A stretch of DNA of 64,000 bases from Micromonospora cabrerizensis. Lineage in GTDB: Bacteria > Actinomycetota > Actinomycetes > Mycobacteriales > Micromonosporaceae. The notes under the pieces are model-generated. The model searched no databases, was not told the DNA's origin, and saw nothing but the letters and a program-made list of their open reading frames with translations. The stretch spans positions 1 to 64,000 of the forward strand of contig NZ_JAKKFI010000064.1 in assembly GCF_022230955.1 (NCBI RefSeq), given 5' to 3'. The position numbers and the translations under genes are program-made. Below, one piece after another: positions 29,101 to 37,003 of the stretch. Position 1 is the stretch's first letter, and every line of letters starts with the position of its first letter.

Positions 29101-30976
29101 CGTCTCCGGCTCCAACCTGCTGGCCCTCGCCGGCGACCACCAGGGCAGCACGTACGCGGAGATCGGCCTGCACGACACGGCGATGCCGGTGCGGATCCGC
29201 AAGCAGGACCCGTTCGGCAACCAGCGGGGCACCGCTCCACTCGGCGTCAACATGCAGAACAACACCGGATTCCTCGGTGCCGTCCGTGATGACGCCTCCG
29301 GCTACACCCCGCTCGGCGCGCGTCTGTACGACCCGGCCGTGGGACGGTTCCTGTCCGCGGACCCGGTCCTGGACCTGGCCGACCCGGCACAGTCCAACGG
29401 GTACGCGTACGCCCACAACAACCCGGTGACCCACTCCGACCCGACGGGTCTGTCGGTGTCGCTGACCGCCTCGGAGACGGCGGCGGCGCTGGCCGGCGCG
29501 GGGCTGTCGGCGGCGATGATCTCCCAGGCGCAGGCCAACATGGGCCGTTCGCTGATGTCGGTGGTGCTCGACTCGGCCTGGTACATCCTCAAGGAGTTCA
29601 TCGGCATCAACGACGCCATGAACTGCTTCGGCGGTGACATGTGGGCGTGCGGCAGCCTGATCATCGGGGCGATCCCGTGGGCCAAGCTCGGCAAGATCCC
29701 GGCCGTGATGCGAGCGGTGAATCGGACGATCGACGCCATCCAGGCCTGGCGGGCGGCGAAGAAGGCCGCCGAGGCTGTCCTGGCTGCCGCCCGAGCGGCG
29801 GAGACAGCGGCGCTCAACGCCAAGAAGTTGGCGATCGAGCGGGCGAAGAAGGCCGCGCAGGCGGCGAAGAAGAAGGCCGCCGACAAGGTCAACACGACAA
29901 GTAACAAGGCGACGAACGCCTCGAAGAAGACCGGTAGCCCGGTCCAGAAGAACGCCCAGGCCAAGAGCAATCCGAAGGGATCCTCGGCCGGGTCCAGCGG
30001 CGCCGGCAAGTCCGGTGCCGGCAAGGGCGACTCGAAGCCCGGCGGAAAAGCAGGTGCCTCCGAACGCAGTAACGGCGGCTCCAGCGGTGGATCCTGCAAG
30101 GCTTCCGGAAACAGCTTCGTGCCCGGTACCAAGGTCCTCATGGCCGACGGGTCGGCCAAGCCGATCGAGGACGTCAAGCCGGGTGACAAGGTCCAGGTCA
30201 CTGATCCGGAGACGGGTCGGGTCGAGGTGGAGACGGTCACCGCCGCGATCAAGGGTGACGGTGTCAAACACCTGGTGAAGGTCACCATCGACACCGACGG
30301 TGAGCGGGGTTCGGACACGGCCGAGGTCACCGCGACCGACGGTCACCCGTTCTGGGTGCCGGAGCTGAACGAGTGGGTCGACGCCACTAATCTGCGATCG
30401 GGCCAACTGCTGCGAACCAGTGCCGGCACGCTCGTGCAGATCAGGGCGATCGAGCGCTGGACCACCCCTTGGGCTACCGTCCACAACCTCACCGTCGCCA
30501 ACATCCACACGTACTATGTGATCGCCGGCCAAGAGTCCGTGCTCGTGCACAACTGCGGCACGGGGTCGGTTCAGCCGACCCGCACCTTCCGAACCGAATC
30601 GGCCGTCGACCAAGAGCCGCAAGGCCCGCTACCCGCGTCCTCCTTCAACGTGGACGGGCAGAACCTGGCGAACGGCGACCACCACTACGTGGTGATGCGG
30701 AACGGTTCGGTTCGGTCGATGCGCAGCGACGACATGTTCGCGATCGATGACACATCCGGCCACACCAGCTTGGCAGGGGGCGAGCCAGTATTCATGGCCG
30801 GGCACTTTCAGGTATCTGGCGGGCGAGTAGTCGAGTTCGACAACTGGTCCGGCCACTATTCGCCGAACGACGACGTTCTAGGCTATCGGCCGATTTCGGA
30901 CGTCGCCAGGGAGGCCCTGATAAGTAACGGCTTCCCGGGTGCCCGAACCGCGAAATGGGATGATATTACGAAGTAG
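23189..30976 (+). CDS. Secreted RHS polymorphic toxin with ricin-type insert and HINT-linked C-terminal toxin
   Basis: The 2,595-residue protein starts with a long signal sequence (hydrophobic core MVLVLSTTLVATSV, ending AAAWA). A SpvB-like segment follows (about residues 310-375, PKVALSYSSQSVDG), then many YD/RHS repeats that should form a hollow shell. A ricin-B-type trefoil lies inside the RHS region (about 1785-1915, three repeats with AQKW, GQQV and AQQW). The RHS core (GYTPLGARLYDPAVGRFLSADP ... DPTG) ends near 2088. A Lys/Ala helical and Gly/Ser/Lys-rich linker leads to a HINT domain (Cys2303; TxxH-type ATDGHP; ending HNC at 2454-2456). The final 139 residues are the presumed released toxin, of unrecognised class with an SGHYSP motif. 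The start is ATG 23189 behind GGTGGAG; GTG 23174 is possible. It is divergent from the FG-GAP gene. Confidence 0.88.
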   Translation: MRGIGLLSRRWHGRRTPTEAARPRWRRRARTAMVLVLSTTLVATSVPAAAWAVPGAGMSREDTQVQLPDVPESKQVAQNGEADTDLLTADQVPVVPYVPGSVEPWQQDSGAVDLTGVAAGDTRQVDDLPVSLGVPDGGDPAALAGTWTVDLAAPEASQAASVSGLIMKITPPVTADPTAEVALHVTYTDFADLYGPLAADRFGVMLLPDCVFDAPDSGECATGGSATMSGAASAQAVPSEVKLVPATKASARTTATADESTQRVVTGKVPVGSLLGAQGEPGARAAAAEGSSVVGVLDTGASAAGDFTATPLLSSGSWAAGSSSGAFTYSYQVQTPETAAGLMPKVALSYSSQSVDGRTSATNNQASWIGDGWDYSAGAITRSYATCREDSKKPGANNSTHRTADLCWGSKNATLSLAGMTTELVWDESKSAWFTANGDGSKVQLVQDTSLANGDADGEYWIVTTRDGTRYHFGRNRLPGWSDRGSAADDPVTNSVLTVPVYGNHADEPCYKAGNWAGSVCTEAWRWSLDYVEDIHGNAMSLWWERETNHYARNFNFKDPVTYDRGGYLTRIDYGQRKDTLFSEAPLARISFSVAERCFAEGSLTCTDDNFASTKPDKYRIWYDTPADLRCAAGQKCWNASPSFFTRKRLDKITTSAQRTSAKTLQTADEYQLKQSFPILKTGPNTALWLESITRTGHGRSGDKIALNAVRFESNTEDMPNRVKRDNRPGFSRLRIARVINEYGGETVVNYKAPVGDCKTGTGLPGKTDTASLKANDRLCYPAFWHPDPAAEDIDWFQKYVVDSVEELPNLDGAYTTITRYLYGKPAWRLAEQEFTKKSTRTYSQFAGVDQVTVLTGADDPDIGSKRTKSVTRYFQGMGDTVSVKDADGVEIAKDREAFAGRVAEELTYAEAADVDANWLTRSVTFPVAQQLAARPRDDGLSPLQAWRVTEPRQASYTRASGTGDDTRTLRTVETRTTHETTHGLPTHIESLGDTGKTGDESCTYVEYLNRDDKNIIGLTKQTRTSPTTCAAATFDNLSTLSSAGRVAYDGQAYDVALGTSTRGLASQTWSLKGDGSGFQPDGTTGFDAIGRVVSSTDPDGKTSRITYTPATGQATSVTEENSLGHKQVRELDPGRAVTTKTTDLNDRVSEAKYDALGRLVEAWGPGRTPSSTAVPDFRAQYVVPAGKPPVVTTFSRGHENRVQTAVTIYDGLGRERQSQEEATGSGRLITDTEYNSSGEVWRTNNAYLANGSPSGQLFMPFVDPENPAPVPNATLYTYDGLGRVTQELPVLNGTEQPARATRYAYGADHSTVINPAGATSYRLFTDALGRTTRVDTFTNSARTEFTSMRYQHDARGQLEKATHSANPTRPWTWTYDQRGRMATATDPDSGTTRITYDHRDRQLTSTNARNVTVWNGYDQLSRPTSQRLGSSTGTLLGEFTYDTVAGGKGLPASTTRYTDGLPYTQTVGGYSNDYQPTSATLTLPQSVANTWGLRSSYTYEYNYTDTGLPESTTLPAVGSLPSEKLLVRYTKDGLPLSVSGKDWYGAETVYSPYGQVLRSTLGAQPYRVWTMASYDDASGALNSQQVYREQTGDKSIVGGNLVSNRSYAYDDSGNVLAIREEATGIEERQCFQYALGRLKTAWTAKNQAQCSPGPVNPDASLNVALGPDKSGYWQEYEYDLLGNRTKLVEKDLTGATAKDATTTYTYGKADGSQPRTLTKVTKNYVTPAGAAITAAAERLYELTGETKSVASIQNGDEQTLSWTHDGQVDRIVGAGSRGKSPYVGLADKCLDLSNGLAVPNQPLMLYPCNESPAQKWAFAATPNQSNPNLGTLAAYDNWCVQPAANTAGSVFAVQSCNGSAGQQVERLSTGQLKHIASGLCVAVKDAATADGTPVVLATCANVPAQQWEAQDETRHIYGPGGTRLLTIQQRQATLNLGEAQLTVQRGGVQVSAQRSYAAPGGTVVRYANRAVSGSNLLALAGDHQGSTYAEIGLHDTAMPVRIRKQDPFGNQRGTAPLGVNMQNNTGFLGAVRDDASGYTPLGARLYDPAVGRFLSADPVLDLADPAQSNGYAYAHNNPVTHSDPTGLSVSLTASETAAALAGAGLSAAMISQAQANMGRSLMSVVLDSAWYILKEFIGINDAMNCFGGDMWACGSLIIGAIPWAKLGKIPAVMRAVNRTIDAIQAWRAAKKAAEAVLAAARAAETAALNAKKLAIERAKKAAQAAKKKAADKVNTTSNKATNASKKTGSPVQKNAQAKSNPKGSSAGSSGAGKSGAGKGDSKPGGKAGASERSNGGSSGGSCKASGNSFVPGTKVLMADGSAKPIEDVKPGDKVQVTDPETGRVEVETVTAAIKGDGVKHLVKVTIDTDGERGSDTAEVTATDGHPFWVPELNEWVDATNLRSGQLLRTSAGTLVQIRAIERWTTPWATVHNLTVANIHTYYVIAGQESVLVHNCGTGSVQPTRTFRTESAVDQEPQGPLPASSFNVDGQNLANGDHHYVVMRNGSVRSMRSDDMFAIDDTSGHTSLAGGEPVFMAGHFQVSGGRVVEFDNWSGHYSPNDDVLGYRPISDVAREALISNGFPGARTAKWDDITK

Positions 30977-31016
30977 GATTTGAAGGCTCGATGCAGTGGG
31001 AGGCGACGGTCAATCA

Positions 31017-31772
31017 ATGGGATCAGGTGGATGGACGGCAGGCCCAGAGAACTTCGTTGCGATGGTGGCTCGGCTGTCAGCGAAGCGGAGGCAGGACGTC
31101 GACAGCTTGATGCGTGCTGCCCAAGTCGATCAATCCGAGCTCGGTGCGGCCTTCAAGGGCGAGGTGTCCGGCCCGTCAGTCCTGCGACGACTCGCTCCCG
31201 CGCTCGGTGTGCATACGGCAGACCTCTTCGTCCTGGCCGGTCTAGATGTGCCGAGTGACCTAGCACCGTTCGCGGCTCCGCCCGACCCGATCCTGGACCA
31301 CGTCGTGAGGACTGCTCTTCGTCTGCCCCTCGAGCGGTGCGAAGAACTGCTTGGAGTGGCCAGATCGATGCCACCACCGGACCCGATTGCGCCGATCGTA
31401 CGGGAGCGCGACCCGTTCCCGTACGGTCCGGGCGCGGTGATCGTGCGCCTGCTCCGCAACCGGAATCTGAATAATCTGAACTCGGCGAAAATGCTGTACC
31501 GGTTGGCCGGAATCGGGCCGTTGTCGGCGGCGACTATCCAGGTGGTGGGCCACGGCCGTAGGGAACTGAGTCCGGAGCTGCTGTCCGGTTTCGCGACCGT
31601 GCTCTCCTTCCAGGTCGAGGAACTTGCCGCGCTGATCGATATCGAGTTGCCGCAGGCCTGCCCGCCTGCAGACGCCAAAACGCGTCAGGTGGCAGAGCTG
31701 ATCTGGGAGGTGCGTCACCTGAGCTCAGCTCAGCTTCGCGCCCTGCAGGACGAGTTCGGGGCTGACGCCTGA
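31017..31772 (+). CDS. HTH (XRE-like) regulator downstream of the RHS toxin
   Basis: This 251-residue cytoplasmic protein appears to hold two helix-turn-helix-like units. One lies near residues 30-65 (QVDQSELGAAFKGEVSGPSVLRRLAPALGV). The other lies near 150-195 (NSAKMLYRLAGIGPLSAATIQ ... RRELSPELL). This layout is common among actinobacterial XRE-like regulators of unknown targets. It begins about 40 bases after the toxin stop; ATG 31017 follows GGGAGG, and an upstream GTG at 30996 is an alternative. It could control the toxin locus or be an unusual immunity factor, but nothing in the sequence shows either. Confidence 0.6.
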   Translation: MGSGGWTAGPENFVAMVARLSAKRRQDVDSLMRAAQVDQSELGAAFKGEVSGPSVLRRLAPALGVHTADLFVLAGLDVPSDLAPFAAPPDPILDHVVRTALRLPLERCEELLGVARSMPPPDPIAPIVRERDPFPYGPGAVIVRLLRNRNLNNLNSAKMLYRLAGIGPLSAATIQVVGHGRRELSPELLSGFATVLSFQVEELAALIDIELPQACPPADAKTRQVAELIWEVRHLSSAQLRALQDEFGADA

Positions 31773-31937
31773 CTCGCCTGAACCGCGGGGGTTGAATGGT
31801 CGAATCCTCGGGCGTTCCTTCCGGGTCCTATGATGTGCCGAAAAACGCCCGCGGCGAGTTGCTCAGGCGTCAGTTGGCGCATACGGGGAGTGACCGCTGA
31901 TGGGTGCATGGTCTGTTCGGATTTCTGAGGTTGATTT

Positions 31938-32345
31938 ATGTCTGATCAGGCCGGATTTTCGGCAACCTATCGGCATGGCATTCCCTGGAGTACGCTTCGA
32001 ATCGAAGGTGTGGGGACGTCTGGGGAGATCCCTGAGATCGACTTCTCTGAATCACTCTTCGCCTTCAGTGAAGGGTGCCTGACGCTTGCTGTTGCACCAG
32101 CGGAGGTTGAGGTTGAAATCAGGGTTTCAGCCGAGGGTCCGCCGCCTGGTCAGACGGTGATCTTCACAGGAGTGCTAGCGGTTCCTGACGGTGTGCTCGA
32201 GGTCGGCGATCTAGTCGGTGATGACTTTGTGCACCGATTCCGAGTTCCTGCCGGCGCGACGGAGATAGTCGTCTCGGTCGACGTTCCGGAGGAGGCTATA
32301 AAAGTCGGGATAACCGTGCCGGCGACTTTAGGTGATCTGCTCTGA
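31938..32345 (+). CDS. Small acidic protein, candidate immunity protein
   Basis: I do not recognise a family for this 135-residue protein. It is acidic (many D/E, few K/R), soluble, predicted beta-rich (alternating EVEVEIRVSA, TEIVVSVDV) and lacks a signal peptide. It lies two genes downstream of the RHS toxin. Its base composition is visibly more AT-rich than the neighbours, which is common for immunity genes exchanged with toxin tips. ATG 31938 has a GAGG motif about 9 bases upstream. Immunity is inference from position and character only. An unrelated orphan gene is the alternative. Confidence 0.5.
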   Translation: MSDQAGFSATYRHGIPWSTLRIEGVGTSGEIPEIDFSESLFAFSEGCLTLAVAPAEVEVEIRVSAEGPPPGQTVIFTGVLAVPDGVLEVGDLVGDDFVHRFRVPAGATEIVVSVDVPEEAIKVGITVPATLGDLL

Positions 32346-32447
32346 GGAAGAACGTGGGTGACGGACTGGGTGTGCGATCCCGCGCAACTGGGGCTGCGGT
32401 GGTTAGGCTGACCTGAGCAGGATGGTCCGCTGAGGGGGTGAGCCCGG

Positions 32448-33107
32448 ATGGCCCAGGCCGCGTTCGCGCCGGAGCCGGCGCCGCAGCACACCGAGCCGTC
32501 GTTCGACGTGCTGCGGTGGCACGACGAACCATGGACTGCGCAGCTCGCCCTCGACCTGTTGCCGGAGACCAACGGCCCCAAGGTTGAGGTCCTGAGCGGA
32601 AGCGTGATCGTGACACCACATGCCGGATACGACCATCAGGATGCGGAGCTGGACCTCGCGTATCACCTCAAGCAGGCAGCCCGCCGCGCAAAGCTGTGGC
32701 TCTATCTGGAGACGAACGTCGTCTCTGGTGAAGATCTCTTCATCCCTGACATCGTCATCCTCGATGCGCCGGGCGGTGGTCGGACGACGATGGACATTGG
32801 GCACGCCGTGTTGCTGGGCGAGATTGTCTCCCCCGGGAACCGGCGCAAGGACATCATTGACCGTCCGCGTGAGTACGCCGCAGTGGGCGTTCCCTTCTTC
32901 CTCCGCGTCGATCTGCGCAACCGGTTGCCCACCCTCGCGCTGTACGAGTTGATCGAGGGGGAGTATCGGCCGGTGGCCGCTGCGGCTGCCGGAACACGGT
33001 TCGTCATGCGAGAGCCCTTCGAGTTCTCCATCGATCCGGGCGACCTGCTGGGCGAGGAGGCGGCACCGACCGGGCCGGGGCCCGAGTCGGCCGACGAAGA
33101 GGCTTGA
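32448..33107 (+). CDS. Uma2-family (DUF820) nuclease-like protein
   Basis: The 219-residue protein has the Uma2/DUF820 layout of the PD-(D/E)xK nuclease superfamily. Key elements are [12 protein letters not shown], the acidic LFIPDIVIL strand (catalytic Asp) and [21 protein letters not shown] (Glu ... Lys plus the family Y). Uma2 proteins are abundant in actinobacteria and cyanobacteria and their biological role is unclear. GAGGGGGTGAG precedes ATG 32448. Its stop codon TGA forms the first bases of a family A palindrome. It is the last accessory gene before dxr. Confidence 0.85.
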   Translation: MAQAAFAPEPAPQHTEPSFDVLRWHDEPWTAQLALDLLPETNGPKVEVLSGSVIVTPHAGYDHQDAELDLAYHLKQAARRAKLWLYLETNVVSGEDLFIPDIVILDAPGGGRTTMDIGHAVLLGEIVSPGNRRKDIIDRPREYAAVGVPFFLRVDLRNRLPTLALYELIEGEYRPVAAAAAGTRFVMREPFEFSIDPGDLLGEEAAPTGPGPESADEEA

Positions 33108-33182
33108 TCGACACGGTTTCCTGGAAATCGGGGTGTCGGGGTGCTTGGGATGCCGCGACTTCCTTGAACCCGAGTCGATCAT
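33105..33182. repeat. Family A palindromic element, copy 3
   Basis: The element starts TGATCGACACGGTTTCCTGG and ends GAACCCGAGTCGATCAT, giving imperfect outer arms. An inner GGGGTGTC... and ...TGCCGCGACTTCC complete the family A layout. Its first three bases are the Uma2 stop codon. Confidence 0.8.
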
Positions 33183-33186
33183 CGTC

Positions 33187-33222
33187 CGGCAGCGGCAGCG
33201 GCAGCGGCAGCGGCAGCGGCAG
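33187..33222. repeat. (CGGCAG)6 microsatellite
   Basis: Six exact copies of CGGCAG lie directly after the family A element, 55 bases before the dxr start. Copy-number change here would alter the dxr leader length. Confidence 0.9.
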
Positions 33223-33276
33223 GGGACGCCTGAGGCTCCCAGCGGGTGTGCAGCGGGGGTGGGGGAGAATGGCGGC

Positions 33277-34488
33277 GTGACTTCCCCCCGCGACCTTGTC
33301 CTGCTCGGGTCCACCGGTTCGATCGGCACGCAGGCCATCGACATCGTTCGGCGCAACCCGGACCGGTTCCGGGTGGTCGCCGTGGGTGCGGGCGGCGGCA
33401 ACGTCGAGCTGCTCGCCGCACAGGCCCTCGAACTGGGCGTCGAGGCGGTCGGGGTGGCCAAGGCGTCCGCCGCGCAGGACCTGCAACTGGCGTTCTACGC
33501 CGAGGCGAGCCGGCGCGGCTGGGCCACCGGCGACTTCAAGCTTCCCAAGATCGTGGCCGGCCCCGACGCCATGACCGAGTTGGCGCAGTGGCCGTGCGAC
33601 ATCGTGCTCAACGGGGTGGTCGGCTCGCTGGGCCTCGCTCCTACGCTGGCCGCGCTGCGTGGTGGTCGTACCCTCGCGTTGGCCAACAAGGAGTCGCTCG
33701 TCGCCGGCGGCCCGCTGGTCAGGGCCGCGGTGACGCGGCCGGGGCAGATCGTGCCGGTCGACTCGGAGCATTCGGCGCTGGCCCAGTGCCTGCGCTCCGG
33801 CTCGCGCGCGGAGGTGCGCCGGCTGATCGTCACGGCCAGCGGCGGCCCGTTCCGGGGCCGGCGGCGCGACGAGTTGACGCAGGTCACACCCGAGCAGGCG
33901 CTCGCGCACCCCACCTGGAACATGGGGCCGGTCGTCACGATCAACTCGGCGACCATGGTCAACAAGGCCCTTGAGGTGATCGAGGCGCACGAGCTGTTCG
34001 ACGTGCCCTATGCCGACATCACCGTGATGGTGCACCCGCAGTCGGTGATCCACTCGATGGTCGAGTTCGTCGACGGGTCGACGATCGCCCAGGCCAGCCC
34101 ACCGGACATGCGGCTGCCGATCGCTCTGGGCATCGGCTGGCCGGACCGGGTGCCGCAGGCTGCCACGGCGGTGGACTGGACGACCGCGCACACCTGGGAG
34201 TTCGCGCCGCTGGACGACAAGGCGTTCCCGGCCGTCGCGCTGGCCAAGGCCGCGGGCGAGGCCGGGCGTTCCCGGCCGGCGATCTACAACGCGGCGAACG
34301 AGGAGTGCGTGGCGGCGTTCGTGGCGGGCCGGCTGCCGTTCCTCGGCATCGTCGACACCCTCGAACGCGTGTTGGAGGACGCTCCGGACTTCGGCGAACC
34401 AGGTACCGTCGAGGACGTGCTCGCGGCCGAGTCGTGGGCGCGCGCGCACGCGCAGGAGATCATCGCGGGTTCGGTGGAAGGAGCTTGA
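33277..34488 (+). CDS. dxr: 1-deoxy-D-xylulose-5-phosphate reductoisomerase
   Basis: Dxr converts DXP to MEP with NADPH, the committed step of the MEP isoprenoid pathway. The 403-residue protein begins with the NADPH motif [13 protein letters not shown] and has [10 protein letters not shown] (about residues 127-136), the SEHSAL active-site Ser/Glu region and [12 protein letters not shown]. Length is normal. GTG 33277 follows GGGGGAG. The stop overlaps the ATG of rip by one base (TGATG), and ispG follows, giving a tight dxr-rip-ispG operon as in mycobacteria. Confidence 0.96.
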   Translation: MTSPRDLVLLGSTGSIGTQAIDIVRRNPDRFRVVAVGAGGGNVELLAAQALELGVEAVGVAKASAAQDLQLAFYAEASRRGWATGDFKLPKIVAGPDAMTELAQWPCDIVLNGVVGSLGLAPTLAALRGGRTLALANKESLVAGGPLVRAAVTRPGQIVPVDSEHSALAQCLRSGSRAEVRRLIVTASGGPFRGRRRDELTQVTPEQALAHPTWNMGPVVTINSATMVNKALEVIEAHELFDVPYADITVMVHPQSVIHSMVEFVDGSTIAQASPPDMRLPIALGIGWPDRVPQAATAVDWTTAHTWEFAPLDDKAFPAVALAKAAGEAGRSRPAIYNAANEECVAAFVAGRLPFLGIVDTLERVLEDAPDFGEPGTVEDVLAAESWARAHAQEIIAGSVEGA

Positions 34489-35738
34489 TGTCGTACCTGC
34501 TCGGGGTGGTCCTCTTCGCCCTGGCCATTCTCATCTCGGTGAGCCTGCACGAGGCGGGTCACCTGCTGACCGCCAAGGCGTTCGGGATGAAGGTCACGAA
34601 GTACTTCGTCGGCTTCGGCCCCACCATTTGGTCGTTCCGGCGGGGTGAGACCGAGTACGGGCTCAAGGGCATCCCCCTCGGCGGCTTCTGCAAGATCGTC
34701 GGGATGACTCCGCAGGACGACGACGTCGAGCCGGGCGACGAGTCGCGGGTGATGTGGCGCTACCCGGTCTGGAAGCGGACGATCGTGATGGCCGCCGGGT
34801 CGATCACGCACTTCGCGCTCGCCCTGATCACGATCTGGATCCTCGCCGTCTCTGCCGGCCTGCCCAACCCGGACTTCCCGACCACCGACGCGCAGGCCCG
34901 CCAGGAGCCCGCGGTCATCCAGCTCAGCCAGTGCGTGGTCCCGGAGAACGCGGTGCGCGCGTGCACGAGCGCCGACGCGGCCAGCCCCGCCGCGCAGGCG
35001 CAACTGCGCAACGGTGACCGGATCACCTCGGTCAACGGCACGCCGGTCAACTCCTACGGCGACCTGCTCACCACGCTGCGCGGGCTCAAGCCGGGCGACA
35101 CCGCGCAGATCGCGTACGTCCGCGACGGGCAGCCGGGCACCACCAGCACGGTGCTCGCGCAGACCCAGCGTCCGCCGCTGGACAACCCGACCGGTGCCGC
35201 CGCGCCGGTCGCCGCGCTCGGCGTCGGGCTCGTCCCCAGCACGCCAACCCGCGTGACGTACGGGCCGGTCGGCGCCTTCGGCGCCACCGCCGACTTCACC
35301 GGTGAGCTGGCCGTCGGCACCGTCAAGGCGCTCCAGCGCCTCCCGCAGAAGGTGCCCGCCCTGTGGACCGCCCTCACCGGCGGCGAGCGGGACGTCGACA
35401 CCCCGATCAGTGTGGTCGGCGCCAGCCGACTCGGCGGCGAGGCGGTGGAGAACAACGCCTGGCTGGTCTTCTTCATGCTCTTCGTGTCGCTGAACTTCTT
35501 CATCGGCGTGTTCAACCTGCTGCCGCTGCTCCCGGTCGACGGCGGCCACATCGCCATCGCCTGGTTCGAACGGGCCCGCTCCTGGGTCTACGCGCGGATC
35601 GGCCGCGCCGACCCCGGCCGGGTGGACTACCTCAAACTGATGCCCTTCACGTACGTGGTGATCCTGATCGGTGGCGCGTTCACGCTGCTGACCATCGCCG
35701 CGGACGTGGTCAACCCCATCACGCTCTTCTCAAGGTGA
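34488..35738 (+). CDS. rip: Site-2 intramembrane metalloprotease (RseP/Rip1 family)
   Basis: This M50 protease cleaves anti-sigma factors and other membrane substrates within the bilayer. The 416-residue protein has HEAGH at residues 21-25 in the first transmembrane helix, one PDZ-like domain (about 150-210) and the second metal motif FNLLPLLPVDGGH near residue 343, followed by C-terminal membrane helices. All zinc-binding residues are present. It is translationally coupled to dxr by a one-base overlap, and ispG starts nine bases after its stop. Mycobacterial Rip1 occupies the same position, supporting orthology. Confidence 0.94.
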   Translation: MSYLLGVVLFALAILISVSLHEAGHLLTAKAFGMKVTKYFVGFGPTIWSFRRGETEYGLKGIPLGGFCKIVGMTPQDDDVEPGDESRVMWRYPVWKRTIVMAAGSITHFALALITIWILAVSAGLPNPDFPTTDAQARQEPAVIQLSQCVVPENAVRACTSADAASPAAQAQLRNGDRITSVNGTPVNSYGDLLTTLRGLKPGDTAQIAYVRDGQPGTTSTVLAQTQRPPLDNPTGAAAPVAALGVGLVPSTPTRVTYGPVGAFGATADFTGELAVGTVKALQRLPQKVPALWTALTGGERDVDTPISVVGASRLGGEAVENNAWLVFFMLFVSLNFFIGVFNLLPLLPVDGGHIAIAWFERARSWVYARIGRADPGRVDYLKLMPFTYVVILIGGAFTLLTIAADVVNPITLFSR

Positions 35739-35747
35739 GTGCCTGAA

Positions 35748-36920
35748 GTGACCGCAATCAGTCTCGGTATGCCCGCCGTGCCGCCCCCGCCGCTCGCTCC
35801 CCGCCGGGCCAGCCGCCAGATCATGGTCGGTTCGGTGCCGGTCGGCGGCGGTGCGCCGGTGTCGGTGCAGTCGATGACCACGACCCTCACCTCCGACATC
35901 AACGCCACCCTCCAGCAGATCGCCGAGCTGACCGCGTCCGGCTGCCAGATCGTCCGGGTTGCCGTGCCCTCCCAGGACGACGTCGAGGCGCTGCCCGCCA
36001 TCGCCAAGAAGTCGCAGATCCCGGTGATCGCCGACATCCACTTCCAGCCCAAGTACGTCTTCGCGGCGATCGACGCCGGCTGCGCGGCCGTCCGGGTCAA
36101 CCCCGGCAACATCCGCCAGTTCGACGACAAGGTCAAGGAGATCGCTCGTGCCGCGGGGGCGGCGGGGGTGCCGATCCGCATCGGCGTCAACGCCGGGTCG
36201 CTGGACAAGCGGCTGCTGGCCAAGTACGGCAAGGCCACCGCCGAGGCGCTCGTCGAGTCGGCGCTGTGGGAGTGCTCGCTGTTCGAGGAGCACGGCTTCC
36301 GCGACATCAAGATCTCGGTGAAGCACAACGACCCGGTCGTGATGATCCGCGCGTACCGGCAGCTCGCCGAGCAGTGCGACTACCCGCTGCACCTCGGCGT
36401 CACCGAGGCCGGCCCGTCCTTCCAGGGCACCATCAAGTCGGCGGTCGCCTTCGGCGCCCTGCTCGCCGAGGGCATCGGCGACACCATCCGGGTGTCGCTG
36501 TCCGCCCCTCCGGTGGAGGAGATCAAGGTCGGCAACCAGATCCTGGAGTCGCTGGGCCTGCGCGAGCGGGGCCTGGAGATCGTGTCCTGCCCGTCCTGCG
36601 GGCGGGCCCAGGTGGACGTCTACAAGCTCGCCGAGGAGGTTACCGCCGGCCTGGAAGGGCTGCCGGTGCCGCTGCGGGTCGCCGTCATGGGCTGCGTCGT
36701 CAACGGTCCCGGTGAGGCCCGCGAGGCCGACCTGGGCGTCGCCTCCGGCAACGGCAAGGGCCAGATCTTCGTCAAGGGCAAGGTCGTCAAGACGGTGCCC
36801 GAGGCCCAGATCGTGGAGACGCTGATCGAGGAGGCGCTGCGGATCGCCGACGAGATGGGCGCCGAGCTGCCCGAGGAGCTGCGCGGGCTGATCGCCGGCC
36901 CGACGGTCACCGTGCACTGA
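35748..36920 (+). CDS. ispG: 4-hydroxy-3-methylbut-2-enyl diphosphate synthase (flavodoxin)
   Basis: IspG (GcpE) is the iron-sulfur enzyme that converts MEcPP to HMBPP near the end of the MEP pathway. The 390-residue protein has the TIM-barrel part with VSVQSMTTT near residue 35, and the cluster ligands in SCPSCGRAQ and [10 protein letters not shown] chose GTG 35748 because AAGGTGAG lies 8 bases upstream; GTG 35739, directly after the rip stop, is possible. It is the third gene of dxr-rip-ispG and ends at a strong terminator. Confidence 0.96.
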   Translation: MTAISLGMPAVPPPPLAPRRASRQIMVGSVPVGGGAPVSVQSMTTTLTSDINATLQQIAELTASGCQIVRVAVPSQDDVEALPAIAKKSQIPVIADIHFQPKYVFAAIDAGCAAVRVNPGNIRQFDDKVKEIARAAGAAGVPIRIGVNAGSLDKRLLAKYGKATAEALVESALWECSLFEEHGFRDIKISVKHNDPVVMIRAYRQLAEQCDYPLHLGVTEAGPSFQGTIKSAVAFGALLAEGIGDTIRVSLSAPPVEEIKVGNQILESLGLRERGLEIVSCPSCGRAQVDVYKLAEEVTAGLEGLPVPLRVAVMGCVVNGPGEAREADLGVASGNGKGQIFVKGKVVKTVPEAQIVETLIEEALRIADEMGAELPEELRGLIAGPTVTVH

Positions 36921-36936
36921 TTCCCCAGCTGGACAA

Positions 36937-36966
36937 AGCGGCCGTTCCCCACGGGGAACGGCCGCT
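36937..36966 (+). terminator. Terminator after ispG
   Basis: AGCGGCCGTTCCCC (36937-36950) and GGGGAACGGCCGCT (36953-36966) form a perfect 14-bp hairpin with a minimal loop, 16 bases after the stop codon. Confidence 0.9.
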
Positions 36967-37003
36967 CTGTGGTTCCCGGCCCGGTCGGTGCGGGGCGCGG
37001 TTT

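Noticed and set aside
26018..30622. A 1,534-codon open frame on the minus strand opposite the RHS gene
   Set aside because: It mirrors the third-position GC bias of the RHS gene, has no ribosome site or recognisable domain and is His/Arg/Gly-rich nonsense in character.
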